Part shown: positions 41,372-49,929 of the stretch, in pieces | How the letters are laid out: each line of letters starts with the position of its first letter | Position numbering within the stretch: the first letter of the stretch is position 1 | Source of the DNA: Arcticibacter sp041902385 | Lineage (GTDB): Bacteria > Bacteroidota > Bacteroidia > Sphingobacteriales > Sphingobacteriaceae | Assembly: GCF_041902385.1 (NCBI RefSeq) | Contig: NZ_CP169244.1 | Span: 682,001 to 746,000 of the forward strand | DNA length: 64,000 nt | Direction of reading: 5' to 3' | Notes under the pieces: generated by a model | Told to the model about the DNA's origin: nothing | The model's input: the letters and a program-made list of their open reading frames with translations, nothing else | The model's database searches: none | Translations under genes and position numbers: made by a program

Positions 41372-42195
41372 TATTTCTTCCTCCTTTCAATAATGTAACG
41401 ACTTGAGGCTTTCTTCGTATTACGGGTCTTATAACCCTTAGCCAATACTCCGGTCCTTGAACGTGGGTGACCTCCTGAGGCACGACCTTCACCACCACCC
41501 ATAGGGTGATCGACTGGGTTCATGGCTACCCCGCGAACGCGTGGACGAACACCTAACCAACGCTTTCTACCTGCCTTACCTAACACTTCATTTGACTTCT
41601 CAGAGTTAGACACAGTACCGATAGTAGCCATACATGAAGCAAGGATCATACGGGTCTCACCAGAAGGCAGCTTAATGATAGCATACTTTCCGTCGCGTGC
41701 TGAAAGCTGAGCATATGTTCCTGCACTCCGTGCGATAGACGCGCCCTGACCAGGATTCAGCTCGATATTATGGATAATAGATCCAAGAGGAATATTCTTC
41801 AAAGGAAGAGCATTTCCAACTTCCGGAGCTACACTCTCCCCTGATACTACAGTCTGACCAGGCTGTAGTCCTTCCGGAGCAATGATGTAGCGTTTCTCAC
41901 CATCTGCATAGTGCAGAAGAGCGATACGTGCTGTACGGTTTGGATCATACTCAATAGTGGCAACAGTTGCGGGGATATCGTTTTTATCGCGTTTAAAATC
42001 TATCAATCGGTATGCTTTTTTATGTCCCCCACCGATGTAACGCATAGTCATTTTACCGGAGTTATTTCTACCGCCTGACTTCTTGATTGATACTACCAAC
42101 GACTTTTCTGGTACGTTTGTAGTTACATCAGAATAATCGCCCCCTACGCGGAAACGAGTACCAGGAGTAACCGGTTTAAATCTTCTAACTGCCAT
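41371..42195 (-). CDS. rplB: 50S ribosomal protein L2
   Basis: Highly conserved large-subunit protein near the peptidyl transferase centre, 274 residues. The N-terminal OB-like domain and SH3-like domain include GRNNSGKMTMRYIGGGHKKAYR. The C-terminal part has RGVAMNPVDHPMGGGEGRASGG, which contains the conserved histidine needed for activity. The order rplW-rplB-rpsS is standard. Confidence 0.99.
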   Translation of the reverse strand: MAVRRFKPVTPGTRFRVGGDYSDVTTNVPEKSLVVSIKKSGGRNNSGKMTMRYIGGGHKKAYRLIDFKRDKNDIPATVATIEYDPNRTARIALLHYADGEKRYIIAPEGLQPGQTVVSGESVAPEVGNALPLKNIPLGSIIHNIELNPGQGASIARSAGTYAQLSARDGKYAIIKLPSGETRMILASCMATIGTVSNSEKSNEVLGKAGRKRWLGVRPRVRGVAMNPVDHPMGGGEGRASGGHPRSRTGVLAKGYKTRNTKKASSRYIIERRKK

Positions 42196-42203
42196 TGTTC
42201 TAA

Positions 42204-42494
42204 TTAAATATTGCTGTAAAAGTCAATAGTTTCACCATCTTTCAGCGTTACGATCGCCTTTTTGTATTTAGGCGTCCGGCCTGATACGAAACCAGCCTTT
42301 GTGTAACGGTTTTTTGCTTTCCCAGATACCACGATAGTGTTTACAGCTTCAATGTTCACACCATACATTTGTTCAATAGCAGTTTTGATCTGCAACTTGT
42401 TGGCTCTGTGATCTACTTTAAATGCATACCTGTTTAACTTCTCAGTTAAAATGGACGCTTTTTCTGTTAAAATAGGTTTCTTTAAGATCTCCAT
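42204..42494 (-). CDS. rplW: 50S ribosomal protein L23
   Basis: Exit-tunnel protein that docks trigger factor and SRP, 96 residues. ILKKPILTEKASILTEKLNRYAF, ANKLQIKTAIEQMYGVNIEAVNT and the C-terminal KKAIVTLKDGETIDFYSNI identify the family. It is 2 nt after rplD. Confidence 0.97.
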   Translation of the reverse strand: MEILKKPILTEKASILTEKLNRYAFKVDHRANKLQIKTAIEQMYGVNIEAVNTIVVSGKAKNRYTKAGFVSGRTPKYKKAIVTLKDGETIDFYSNI

Positions 42495-42496
42495 AA

Positions 42497-43126
42497 TTAC
42501 CTGGCAAATGCCTCCTCCAATGTTTTAACAGAACCGGTAGTTAACAAAAGCTTACCTGCGTTCAATACATCATAAGTATTCAGCTGATCAGCAGTGATCA
42601 CTTTTGCCTTCTTAAGATTTCTGCTTGATAAATACACATTATTATTAGCAGCCGGTAATACAAGTAAAGTCTTTTCAGCAGCTATATTTAGATCTGTTAC
42701 CAGCTTCACATAGTTCTTTGTCTTGATTGTTTCAAAAGTGAAATCTTCAAGAACAACGATGTTATTATCTTTTGCTTTGTACGACAACGCCGACTTACGG
42801 GCTAATTGCTTCAACTTCTTGTTCAGTTTGAAGCTGTAATCGCGTGGCTGAGGACCAAAAACACGACCCCCACCATTGAATAAAGGAGACTTGATATTTC
42901 CCGCACGGGCACCGCCAGTACCTTTTTGCTTGTATAACTTACGGGTAGATCCTGCAATCTCATTACGTTGTTTAGACTTGTGAGTTCCCTGACGCTGATT
43001 GGCAAGATATTGCTTCACGTCAAGGTAGATTGCGTGATCATTCGGCTCTACGCCAAAAATCGATTCAGGAAGCTGCACCTTGGCACCTGTTTCTTTACCT
43101 GAAATATTTACTACGCTAACTTCCAT
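42497..43126 (-). CDS. rplD: 50S ribosomal protein L4
   Basis: Exit-tunnel protein of 209 residues and, in E. coli, the repressor of the S10 operon. The ATG at 43126 (MEVSVVNISGKETGAKV) is preferred over one 12 nt upstream, because it leaves the rplC stop free of overlap. The tunnel loop region reads KQRNEIAGSTRKLYKQKGTGGAR, followed by SPLFNGGGRVFGPQPRDYSF. The C-terminal half has KLVTDLNIAAEKTLLVLP. Confidence 0.97.
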   Translation of the reverse strand: MEVSVVNISGKETGAKVQLPESIFGVEPNDHAIYLDVKQYLANQRQGTHKSKQRNEIAGSTRKLYKQKGTGGARAGNIKSPLFNGGGRVFGPQPRDYSFKLNKKLKQLARKSALSYKAKDNNIVVLEDFTFETIKTKNYVKLVTDLNIAAEKTLLVLPAANNNVYLSSRNLKKAKVITADQLNTYDVLNAGKLLLTTGSVKTLEEAFAR

Positions 43127-43127
43127 C

Positions 43128-43744
43128 TTATTTATCAACGATTACGTAAGAACCTTTAGCTCCCGGAACGGAACCGCTAACTACTAATAAATTCTGCTCA
43201 GGATAAACCTTCAGAACCTGCAGGTTCTGAACTTTAACCCTTGAACCACCAGTACGACCAGCCATGCGCATTCCCTTAAATACACGGGAAGGCCATGAAG
43301 ACGCACCCAGTGAACCTGGAGCCCTTAACCTGTTGTGCTGTCCGTGAGTTTGCATACCCACACCACCAAATCCATGACGTTTCACAACACCCTGGAAACC
43401 TTTACCTTTTGAAGTTCCGACAACATCTACGAAGTCACCCTCTGCAAAAAGCTCTACAGTTACAGTATCGCCCAAAGTCTTCTCATCTTCAAACGTCTTA
43501 AACTCCACAAGCTTCCGCTTTGGAGTAGTGTTTGCTTTTGCGAAATGGCCTTTTAACTGTTCGGTAGTGTTCTTTTCTTTCTTCTCATCGAAAGCTAACT
43601 GAACTGCCTCGTAACCGTCTTTCTCGACGGTACGCACCTGTGTCACAACACAGGGACCAGCTTCGATCACCGTACATGGAATATTGCGTCCATCGGCATC
43701 GAAAATGCTGGTCATTCCTACTTTTTTCCAATAATACCTGACAT
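43128..43744 (-). CDS. rplC: 50S ribosomal protein L3, frame broken by one missing base near the N-terminus
   Basis: Core large-subunit protein needed early in assembly and close to the peptidyl transferase centre. The open frame begins at 43715 with MTSIFDADGRNIPC. The universally conserved start (MSGIIGKK before VGMTSIF) is encoded just upstream from an ATG at 43744, in another frame. One extra base in the T6 run at 43722-43727 joins them, giving about 205 residues. GDFVDVVGTSKGKGFQGVVKRHGF and ASSWPSRVFKGMRMAGRTGG are conserved L3 segments. A ribosomal gene should not be broken, so this is almost certainly a sequence error. It is the first gene of the cluster and has its own strong promoter. 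Confidence 0.93.
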
Positions 43745-43768
43745 TTTCTTTTAATCTTTTTCGCCCAT

Positions 43769-43786
43769 CGAAGCAGTAGGGCTTCG
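43769..43786 (-). other. Stem-loop in the rplC leader
   Basis: CGAAGC and GCTTCG form a 6-bp stem with a 6-nt loop in the untranslated leader, between the promoter and the restored rplC ATG at 43744. The leader of the E. coli S10 operon binds L4, but no homology to that structure is evident. Confidence 0.4.
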
Positions 43787-43818
43787 CTCAAGGCATAATA
43801 ATCCCCTTTTAGGGACGG

Positions 43819-43849
43819 CAAAGATAGGAATGTTTGATTAATTATCAAA
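43819..43849 (-). promoter_or_regulatory. Bacteroidetes-type promoter of the ribosomal protein supercluster
   Basis: On the minus strand the -33 box TTTG (43846-43849) is followed after exactly 19 nt by TATCTTTG (43819-43826), a perfect TAnnTTTG -7 box continued by CC. Transcription should start near 43812 and give a leader of about 70 nt. It is the clearest promoter in the window. Confidence 0.85.
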
Positions 43850-43996
43850 TACTTAGGATGTTATTTTTTTAAGAAATTATACTATTTCTTAACTTGATCC
43901 TCAGCGGGTTCAGTTTAAACTCATTAAGCTCTCCGGGTGGGCCGGCAGACGGCTCAAGTATCGCCGAAATTTATCGGATATCCAACAAAAACTTGT

Positions 43997-44026
43997 AAAA
44001 AAGCGGGGACAAACGTATGCCCCCAC
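43997..44026 (-). terminator. Possible terminator of the DJ-1/PfpI gene
   Basis: On the minus strand a short GGGG/CCCC-based hairpin with a 12-nt loop is followed by GC and a run of six T. It lies 34 nt after the PfpI-like gene. The stem is short, so support is limited. Confidence 0.45.
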
Positions 44027-44059
44027 TGCGCGTTTCTTGTGAACGCTCTGACTTTTTTG

Positions 44060-44619
44060 CTAGGCATGCTGGCGGTCATGAACCCCTTCAGCAAACTCCT
44101 CGATCATTTTTCTGTTGAAAGCCGGAAGATCCTCAGGCGTACGGCTCGTCACCAGCCCCTGGTCAACCACCACCTCCTTATCCATCCAGTTGGCCCCGGC
44201 ATAAATCAGGTCAGCTTTAATAGAAGGATACGACGTCATGTCCCTCCCCTGCACAACAGCCGCAGTTATTAAAGACTGCGGCCCATGGCAGATCGCAGCC
44301 ACCGGCTTCCCGGCCTCAAAAAAGCCTGAATAAAACTGATTGCCTGCTCGTTCAGACGCAGCTGATCAGGGTTAAAGACTCCCCCAGGCAACACCAGCCC
44401 GTCATACTCCTCAGCGCTGACTTCTGAAATATGTCTGTCGACCGGTATTTCTATTGACCAGTCATGATGGTTCATGGCTTTCACTTTTTCCTTCTGAGGC
44501 GATATAACGTGCACATTTGCCCCCGCCTCCTTTAAAGCTTCCATCGGACTCGTCAATTCCACTTCTTCAAAACCACTCTCGGTCAGAATAGCGATGTTAC
44601 GATTACTTAATTTTGCCAT
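44060..44619 (-). CDS. DJ-1/PfpI family protein (YhbO/YraA-like), frame broken by one missing base
   Basis: About 186 residues from the ATG at 44619 (MAKLSNRNIAILTESGFEEVEL). Class I glutamine-amidotransferase-like fold. The glutamate at GFEEVELTSPMEAL and YDGLVLPGGVFNPDQLR lie in the first part. The nucleophilic cysteine is in AAICHGPQSLI, in the second frame. The break is in the A6 run at 44318-44323: with one more base, SFIQAF continues into FEAGKPVAAICHG, the normal nucleophile-elbow sequence. Members act as deglycases or chaperones of stress response, though the exact activity is debated. The defect is probably a sequencing error. Confidence 0.85.
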
Positions 44620-44928
44620 AATGTTTCTCGTTATTAATAGATACAAGAGCAACCATACCCTGTACGGTTTGTTTGCGCATATCGTCAGCCGGCGGTCAAG
44701 TATTCTCGATTTTCCGGAGGCATCTTTGGTGCGAACAATTCCCGCCCAAATGTCCGGCTAGCCTAACTTTATTTATTAACCACAAAGGATGAGCGTTTTA
44801 CAAGAGCAGAAGAAACTTATTTGCCTGAGATAACTCCGAACTCACCGAACTGTTCCTCAACCAACGATTTTATCTCCGACTAGGTGAATTAATTAAAATC
44901 CTGTATGTTTGATAGGTAACAGACAACT
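44620..44928. other. Intergenic region between divergent PfpI-like gene and purN
   Basis: 309 nt with no credible gene, RNA or strong hairpin that I can see. It should hold the two divergent promoters. No clean -33/-7 pair is recognisable in front of purN. Confidence 0.5.
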
Positions 44929-45513
44929 ATGCTAAAGAAACGTATAGCCATTTTTGCATCGGGATCAGGTTCAAATGCTCAAAAGATCATGGAACATTTC
45001 AAAAAGCACCCTGAAGCCGAAGTAGCCATTGTCCTTTCAAACAACCCGAACGCCTACGTCATTCAACGGGCTGACAACTTTGAAGTACCATCCCACGTCT
45101 TTGACAGGTTTGACTTCTATAACACCGATAATATTGTCGACCTTCTCCGTAAGATGGAGATCGATATCATTGTGCTGGCAGGATTTCTTTGGCTGATTCC
45201 CGAAAACCTGTTAAACGCATTCCCCAACAAGATCATCAACATCCATCCGGCGCTTCTGCCTAAGTATGGAGGAAAGGGAATGTATGGAGACCGCGTTCAT
45301 CAGGCCGTATTGTCTAATAAAGAAACTGAATCGGGCATTACTATTCATTTTGTTAACGCTCAGTTCGACGAAGGAGAGGTCATTCACCAGTCCCGCTTCA
45401 GGATTGAGCAGGGCGACGACATTGAAATGATCAAATTCAAGTGTCAGCAACTTGAACATTTGCATTATCCCAGGGTGGTAGAAAACCTGCTAAAGAAAAT
45501 GAAGACCATTTAA
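44929..45513 (+). CDS. purN: Phosphoribosylglycinamide formyltransferase (GART)
   Basis: Uses 10-formyl-tetrahydrofolate to formylate GAR in the third step of purine synthesis. It has 194 residues and starts MLKKRIAIFASGSGSNAQKIMEH. The catalytic region has IIVLAGFLWLIPENLLNAF and the motif NIHPALLPKYGGKGMYGDRVH, which provides the catalytic asparagine and histidine. The catalytic aspartate lies in AQFDEGEVIHQ. purH lies 770 nt downstream on the same strand, separated by a lipoprotein gene. Confidence 0.96.
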   Translation: MLKKRIAIFASGSGSNAQKIMEHFKKHPEAEVAIVLSNNPNAYVIQRADNFEVPSHVFDRFDFYNTDNIVDLLRKMEIDIIVLAGFLWLIPENLLNAFPNKIINIHPALLPKYGGKGMYGDRVHQAVLSNKETESGITIHFVNAQFDEGEVIHQSRFRIEQGDDIEMIKFKCQQLEHLHYPRVVENLLKKMKTI

Positions 45514-45689
45514 GAGTACGCTGAGCTGACAAACCAACCTTTTTCCTGTTAAATGAACACCCTATCTTTATCACGGAGAAATAAACTTCCAATGAAGTGT
45601 AATTTCCCTGCGTATTCTTTCGTCTGGGCAATAGCGGAAACGATAAGAGAAAGGTATTTGCCCCCAATAAATACTTGCTTGCAACCCTC

Positions 45690-46145
45690 ATGAATAGAAC
45701 CACTCCCATAATAAAAATATCAGTCCTGATCCTCGCCGTCTGCCTTGCGCTCACCGGCTGCGGAAATAAAAGGAAGAAAATCAGACTTCATGCCCGCGAC
45801 ACTACCGGTTGGAACGTATCAGGAAGCTGGATATTGACCGATAGTTCTACCGCCAAAATGAAAAAAGACAGCATCCTTCCTGATTCTCTCCGAATAACAA
45901 AACTAGCTTTAAATGCAGATCATTCAGCCAGGTTATATCCGGTTGATTCAAATGCACAAAAGAAGCCCTTATCCGGACAATGGGAATTTCAGAAGCATGC
46001 AGAAGCCCCGGGCGTCTCTTCAATTATTTTACTGACGAGAAAGAACGCAGGAGATACCATCCGTTTGAATGTCGTCTACGACGAAGCAGTCGGAGATACT
46101 CTTTTACATGACCGGCATTCCTTTTCGTACCACAAGTCCCGGTAA
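45690..46145 (+). CDS. Predicted lipoprotein of unknown function
   Basis: 151 residues from the ATG at 45690 (MNRTTPIIKISVLILAVCL); the open frame begins five codons earlier, without support. A hydrophobic signal helix ends at the lipobox LTGC, followed by the basic stretch GNKRKKIRL. The mature part (about 125 residues) looks like a small lipocalin-like or DUF-type beta protein: DTTGWNVSGSWILTDSSTAKM, LSGQWEFQKHAEAPGVSSIIL. I do not recognise the family. It sits between purN and purH. Confidence 0.7.
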   Translation: MNRTTPIIKISVLILAVCLALTGCGNKRKKIRLHARDTTGWNVSGSWILTDSSTAKMKKDSILPDSLRITKLALNADHSARLYPVDSNAQKKPLSGQWEFQKHAEAPGVSSIILLTRKNAGDTIRLNVVYDEAVGDTLLHDRHSFSYHKSR

Positions 46146-46255
46146 TTCACCAACACCTCGGTGGTCTCTTCATTCCAGACAGGCATGCGCCTTTTATTAA
46201 CATCGTCCGCTTTTTAAACATTCATTTTTATAAAATTTTTAAGTTTCAAAAACTC

Positions 46256-46263
46256 TATCTTTG
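46256..46263 (+). promoter_or_regulatory. -7 box of purH
   Basis: TATCTTTG, then CGG, fits the Bacteroidetes consensus and lies 20 nt before the purH ATG. No clear TTTG at 19 nt upstream, but the region is T-rich. Confidence 0.6.
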
Positions 46264-46283
46264 CGGCTTAAAAATTTTATTCC

Positions 46284-47810
46284 ATGAGCCATCCCGTTAA
46301 AATCAAAAATGCTTTAATTTCAGTATATTACAAAGACGGCCTCGAACCGCTAATCAAACAATTACAAGAACTGGGAGTAACATTTTACTCAACAGGAGGA
46401 ACAGAAAAGTTCATCAAAGAACTTGGATGCGATGTGGTGCCTGTGGAGGATTTAACGGGATATCCCTCAATTTTAGGCGGAAGAGTAAAAACGCTGCACC
46501 CCAAAGTTTTTGGAGGGATCCTCTCCCGAAGAGCGCTTGATGAAGACAAAGAACAAATTAACCAGTATGAAATCCCGGAGATCGACCTCGTCATTGTAGA
46601 CCTGTATCCGTTTGAGGAAACAGTTAAAGCCGGTCTGCCAGAAGAAGAAATCATAGAAAAGATCGACATCGGCGGCATCTCTCTGATCCGGGCAGCGGCG
46701 AAAAACTTCAATGACGTCGTGATCATCGCATCAAAGAATGACTATAGCAGCCTCCACGAAATCCTCGACCAGAACAACGGGCACACCGAACTCGGACACA
46801 GACGAGATTTTGCCAGAAAAGCCTTTAATATTTCATCCCATTACGACACCGCCATCTTCAACTATTTCAACCAGACTGAGCCTCTCCAGGTATTTAAGCA
46901 AAGCGAACAACAAGCCAAAGTGTTGCGTTACGGAGAAAACCCCCATCAAAAGGGATACTTCTATGGCGACCTTGAAGCGATGTTTACCCAGCTAAATGGC
47001 AAGGAGCTCTCTTATAACAACCTGGTAGATATCGATGCAGCGGTAGCCCTCATAGATGAGTTTAACGAGCCAACCTTTGCTATTCTAAAACACACCAACG
47101 CCTGCGGCCTTGCTACCAGAAGCGATTTGCCTTCTGCATGGAAAGACGCCCTGGCATGCGATCCAGTATCAGCATTTGGAGGTGTTATCATCTGCAACGG
47201 AGAGGTTGACGGAGAAACAGCGGCTGAAATCAACAAGCTCTTCTTCGAAGTGCTGATCGCGCTATCTTTCAGTGCCGATGCTCTAAAAACGCTCACCGAG
47301 AAGAAGAATCGCATTTTACTGCAGCGCAAAGAAGTAAAGCTCCCAGGCAAGCTGTTCAAAACTTTGTTAAATGGCGTTATCGAACAGGACAAAGACAACA
47401 CGGTAGAAGGCCCGGATCAGATGACTCCCGTCACCGAAAAGCGACCCACAGAAGCAGAGCTAAAGGACCTGTTCTTTGCGAACAAGCTGGTGAAACACAC
47501 TAAATCTAACACCATCGTACTTGCAAAAGATGGACAGCTTTTGGCCAGCGGGGTAGGACAGACATCGCGAGTTGATGCTTTAAAACAAGCGCTTGAAAAG
47601 GCCAGATCCTTCGGTTTTGAAGTTCGGGGAGCCGTAATGGCTTCTGATGCCTTCTTCCCCTTCCCTGATTGTGTAGAAATTGCCGCAGATGCCGGCATTT
47701 CAGCCGTTCTGCAACCAGGAGGATCAATAAAGGATCAACTCTCGGTCGACATGGCAAACCAAAAAGGCATTTCGATGGTAGTTACGGGCGTCAGGCACTT
47801 TAAACATTAA
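46284..47810 (+). CDS. purH: Bifunctional AICAR formyltransferase/IMP cyclohydrolase
   Basis: Carries out the last two steps of IMP synthesis. It has 508 residues. The N-terminal MGS-like cyclohydrolase domain (about 1-190) has KNALISVYYKDGLEPLIKQL, STGGTEKFIKELG and GGRVKTLHPKVFGGIL. The C-terminal formyltransferase domain has LRYGENPHQKGYFYG, the motif AILKHTNACGLA with the catalytic lysine-histidine, and DAFFPFPDCVEIAADAGISAVLQPGGSI. The C-terminus ends MVVTGVRHFKH, as usual for the family. Confidence 0.98.
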   Translation: MSHPVKIKNALISVYYKDGLEPLIKQLQELGVTFYSTGGTEKFIKELGCDVVPVEDLTGYPSILGGRVKTLHPKVFGGILSRRALDEDKEQINQYEIPEIDLVIVDLYPFEETVKAGLPEEEIIEKIDIGGISLIRAAAKNFNDVVIIASKNDYSSLHEILDQNNGHTELGHRRDFARKAFNISSHYDTAIFNYFNQTEPLQVFKQSEQQAKVLRYGENPHQKGYFYGDLEAMFTQLNGKELSYNNLVDIDAAVALIDEFNEPTFAILKHTNACGLATRSDLPSAWKDALACDPVSAFGGVIICNGEVDGETAAEINKLFFEVLIALSFSADALKTLTEKKNRILLQRKEVKLPGKLFKTLLNGVIEQDKDNTVEGPDQMTPVTEKRPTEAELKDLFFANKLVKHTKSNTIVLAKDGQLLASGVGQTSRVDALKQALEKARSFGFEVRGAVMASDAFFPFPDCVEIAADAGISAVLQPGGSIKDQLSVDMANQKGISMVVTGVRHFKH

Positions 47811-47940
47811 CATAACGTTTTGTTGATGCCGTTTTAAGCTATATTTATTTATAGAACATAGTGCAGCCGCAAGAGGAATGCAAAACGCAGCGATGCCTTT
47901 TATGATGAATTGACTGGCAACTATTAAACGATAAATTAAT

Positions 47941-47948
47941 TAACTTTG
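47941..47948 (+). promoter_or_regulatory. Putative -7 box of the mreBCD-mrdA-rodA operon
   Basis: TAACTTTG, then CA, matches TAnnTTTG and lies 29 nt before the mreB ATG. The -33 box is not clear. Confidence 0.45.
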
Positions 47949-47977
47949 CATACTTTTAATTTTTAACTACTTCCCTG

Positions 47978-49000
47978 ATGGGTTTATTTAATTGGTTTAC
48001 ACAAGAGATTGCAATAGATTTGGGTACAGCAAATACCCTCATAATACATAATGACAAGGTGGTGGTTGATGAGCCATCAATCGTTGCTTTCGACCGCACC
48101 ACGAACAAGGTGATCGCCATTGGCCGCCAGGCCATGCAGATGGAAGGAAAAACTCACGAAAACATCCGCACAGTGAGACCTCTGAAGGACGGTGTAATAG
48201 CTGACTTTAACGCGGCGGAACACATGATCAGAGGGATGATCAAAATGATCAACAACGGTAAAGGCTGGTTTTTCCCTTCGCTCCGCATGGTTATCTGTAT
48301 CCCTTCAGGCATTACCGAAGTTGAAAAACGAGCGGTAAGGGATTCCGCTGAAATTGCAGGCGCGAAAGAAGTATATCTTATTCACGAACCGATGGCCGCA
48401 GCCGTTGGTATCGGAATCGACGTGGAGGAGCCGATGGGAAATATGATCATCGATATCGGTGGCGGGACTACAGAAATCGCTGTGATCGCACTCTCCGGTA
48501 TTGTGTGCGACCAGTCAATACGTGTAGCAGGAGACAACTTCGATAGCGATATCGTCCAGTACATCCGCCGTCAGCACAACATCATGATCGGGGAGAGAAC
48601 CGCTGAAAAGATCAAGATCGAAGTAGGAGCAGCACTTCCCGAACTGAGCGATCCTCCATCTGATTTCGCCGTGCAGGGAAGGGACCTCATGACCGGAATT
48701 CCAAAGCAGATAACAGTATCCTATACTGAGATCGCTCATTGTCTTGACAAGTCAATTTCCAAGATTGAAGAAGCGATCCTTAAAGCTCTTGAAATAACAC
48801 CGCCTGAACTCTCCGCAGATATCTACCAGACCGGAATCTATCTTACAGGAGGAGGCGCGCTGCTAAGGGGACTTGACAAGCGGGTAGCCGCTAAGACCAA
48901 GTTACCTGTTCATGTCGCAGAAGATCCGTTAAGAGCAGTTGTTCGCGGAACAGGTATCGCCCTGAAGAATATCGGAGGCTTCAAATTCTTAATGCAATAA
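47978..49000 (+). CDS. mreB: Rod shape-determining protein MreB
   Basis: Bacterial actin that guides lateral wall synthesis. It has 340 residues. The phosphate-1 loop reads AIDLGTANTLI, phosphate-2 MIIDIGGGTTEIAVIALSGIV, and the adenosine motif YLTGGGALLRGLDKRV. KEVYLIHEPMAAAVGIGIDV is also conserved. It is the first gene of mreB-mreC-mreD-mrdA-rodA. An 89-nt gap filled by a heptad-repeat hairpin separates it from mreC, while the later genes overlap. Confidence 0.98.
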   Translation: MGLFNWFTQEIAIDLGTANTLIIHNDKVVVDEPSIVAFDRTTNKVIAIGRQAMQMEGKTHENIRTVRPLKDGVIADFNAAEHMIRGMIKMINNGKGWFFPSLRMVICIPSGITEVEKRAVRDSAEIAGAKEVYLIHEPMAAAVGIGIDVEEPMGNMIIDIGGGTTEIAVIALSGIVCDQSIRVAGDNFDSDIVQYIRRQHNIMIGERTAEKIKIEVGAALPELSDPPSDFAVQGRDLMTGIPKQITVSYTEIAHCLDKSISKIEEAILKALEITPPELSADIYQTGIYLTGGGALLRGLDKRVAAKTKLPVHVAEDPLRAVVRGTGIALKNIGGFKFLMQ

Positions 49001-49003
49001 ATC

Positions 49004-49089
49004 AAGTTATAGGTTGTAGGTTTAAGTTATAAGATCTGGAAGGCTTCTGACTTTACTTACAACTTATAACCTACAACTTATAACTCAAC
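49004..49089 (+). repeat. Inverted arrays of a 7-bp repeat between mreB and mreC
   Basis: The left array reads AAGTTAT, AGGTTGT, AGGTTTA, AGTTATA. After about 23 nt of unrelated sequence the right array reads ACTTACA, ACTTATA, ACCTACA, ACTTATA, ACTCAAC. The arms are inverted and would pair over about 30 bp with a few mismatches. The element begins 4 nt after the mreB stop and ends at the mreC ATG. It is the third copy of the family also seen at 37207-37288 and 39335-39415. Confidence 0.85.
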
Positions 49090-49929
49090 ATGCGTAATCT
49101 CTGGCTTCTTATCAGTAAGTATAACGCATTTTTCCTGTTCATCATTTTTTTTATTATTTCAATTGTGCTGATCGTCAACAACAATACGTATCAGCGCTCC
49201 GGAGTACTAAACTCATCAAACCGTCTTATCGGACAAGCTTACGAGCGGATCAACCAGTTCCAAAGCTACCTCAGCCTGGCTAAAGTAAATGATAGCCTTG
49301 CTACCGAGAACGCGCGACTAAGAAGCGAACTGAAAAATGCATTTTTTGATGACAGTGTAGCGCAGCAGACCGTAAAGGACACTTTAAGCCGGCAGCAGTA
49401 TGTCTATATCGTTGCCCGAGTGGTCAACAACTCCGTCAACCAGAAAGATAATTATATTACAATCAACAGGGGAAGCAGGCATGGCATTAAGCCGGGGATG
49501 GGCGTTATTTGTTCATCAGGGATCGTCGGCATTGTAAAGGACGTATCGTCCGACTTTTCTGTCATCACCTCCCTCCTCAATGGTGACACCCGCATCAGTG
49601 CCAGTATTTCTGAGAGCAAGGCCTTCGGCTCTCTCGTATGGGGAGAGGGTAACCATAATCCCAAGTTCGCCTTGCTTCAGGACATTCCCAACCACATCAT
49701 CGTTCAAAAGGGACAGCACGTTGTTACTTCCGGATACTCCACATTATTCCCGTCAGGCCTTCCTATCGGACGAGTTATTTCTACAAGAAATCAAAGCGGA
49801 GAGAGCTTTCCCGATATAGTTGTCATGTTGCATACCGACTTTTCCACCCTGCAATACGTCTATGTGATCAAAAATATATTTGGATTGGAAAAAGAAACAT
49901 TAGAAGCACAGAGCCGGAACAATGGGTAG
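49090..49929 (+). CDS. mreC: Rod shape-determining protein MreC
   Basis: Periplasmic elongasome scaffold that activates PBP2. It has 279 residues: one N-terminal membrane helix (NAFFLFIIFFIISIVLIV), a coiled-coil region around residues 55-85, then two beta domains with YIVARVVNNSVNQKDNYITINRGS and GIKPGMGVICSSGIVGIVKDVS. The conserved VTSGYSTLFPSGLPIGRVIS region lies near the C-terminus. It overlaps mreD by 8 nt. Translation would start right after the repeat hairpin. Confidence 0.96.
   Translation: MRNLWLLISKYNAFFLFIIFFIISIVLIVNNNTYQRSGVLNSSNRLIGQAYERINQFQSYLSLAKVNDSLATENARLRSELKNAFFDDSVAQQTVKDTLSRQQYVYIVARVVNNSVNQKDNYITINRGSRHGIKPGMGVICSSGIVGIVKDVSSDFSVITSLLNGDTRISASISESKAFGSLVWGEGNHNPKFALLQDIPNHIIVQKGQHVVTSGYSTLFPSGLPIGRVISTRNQSGESFPDIVVMLHTDFSTLQYVYVIKNIFGLEKETLEAQSRNNG

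Noticed and set aside
43585..43848. Open frame of 87 residues upstream of and overlapping rplC
   Set aside because: It is another-frame reading of the rplC start region and leader, with no homology.
37207..49089. The heptad arrays as CRISPR or integration sites
   Set aside because: The repeats are only 7 bp, degenerate and without unique spacers, and no cas or integrase gene is near.
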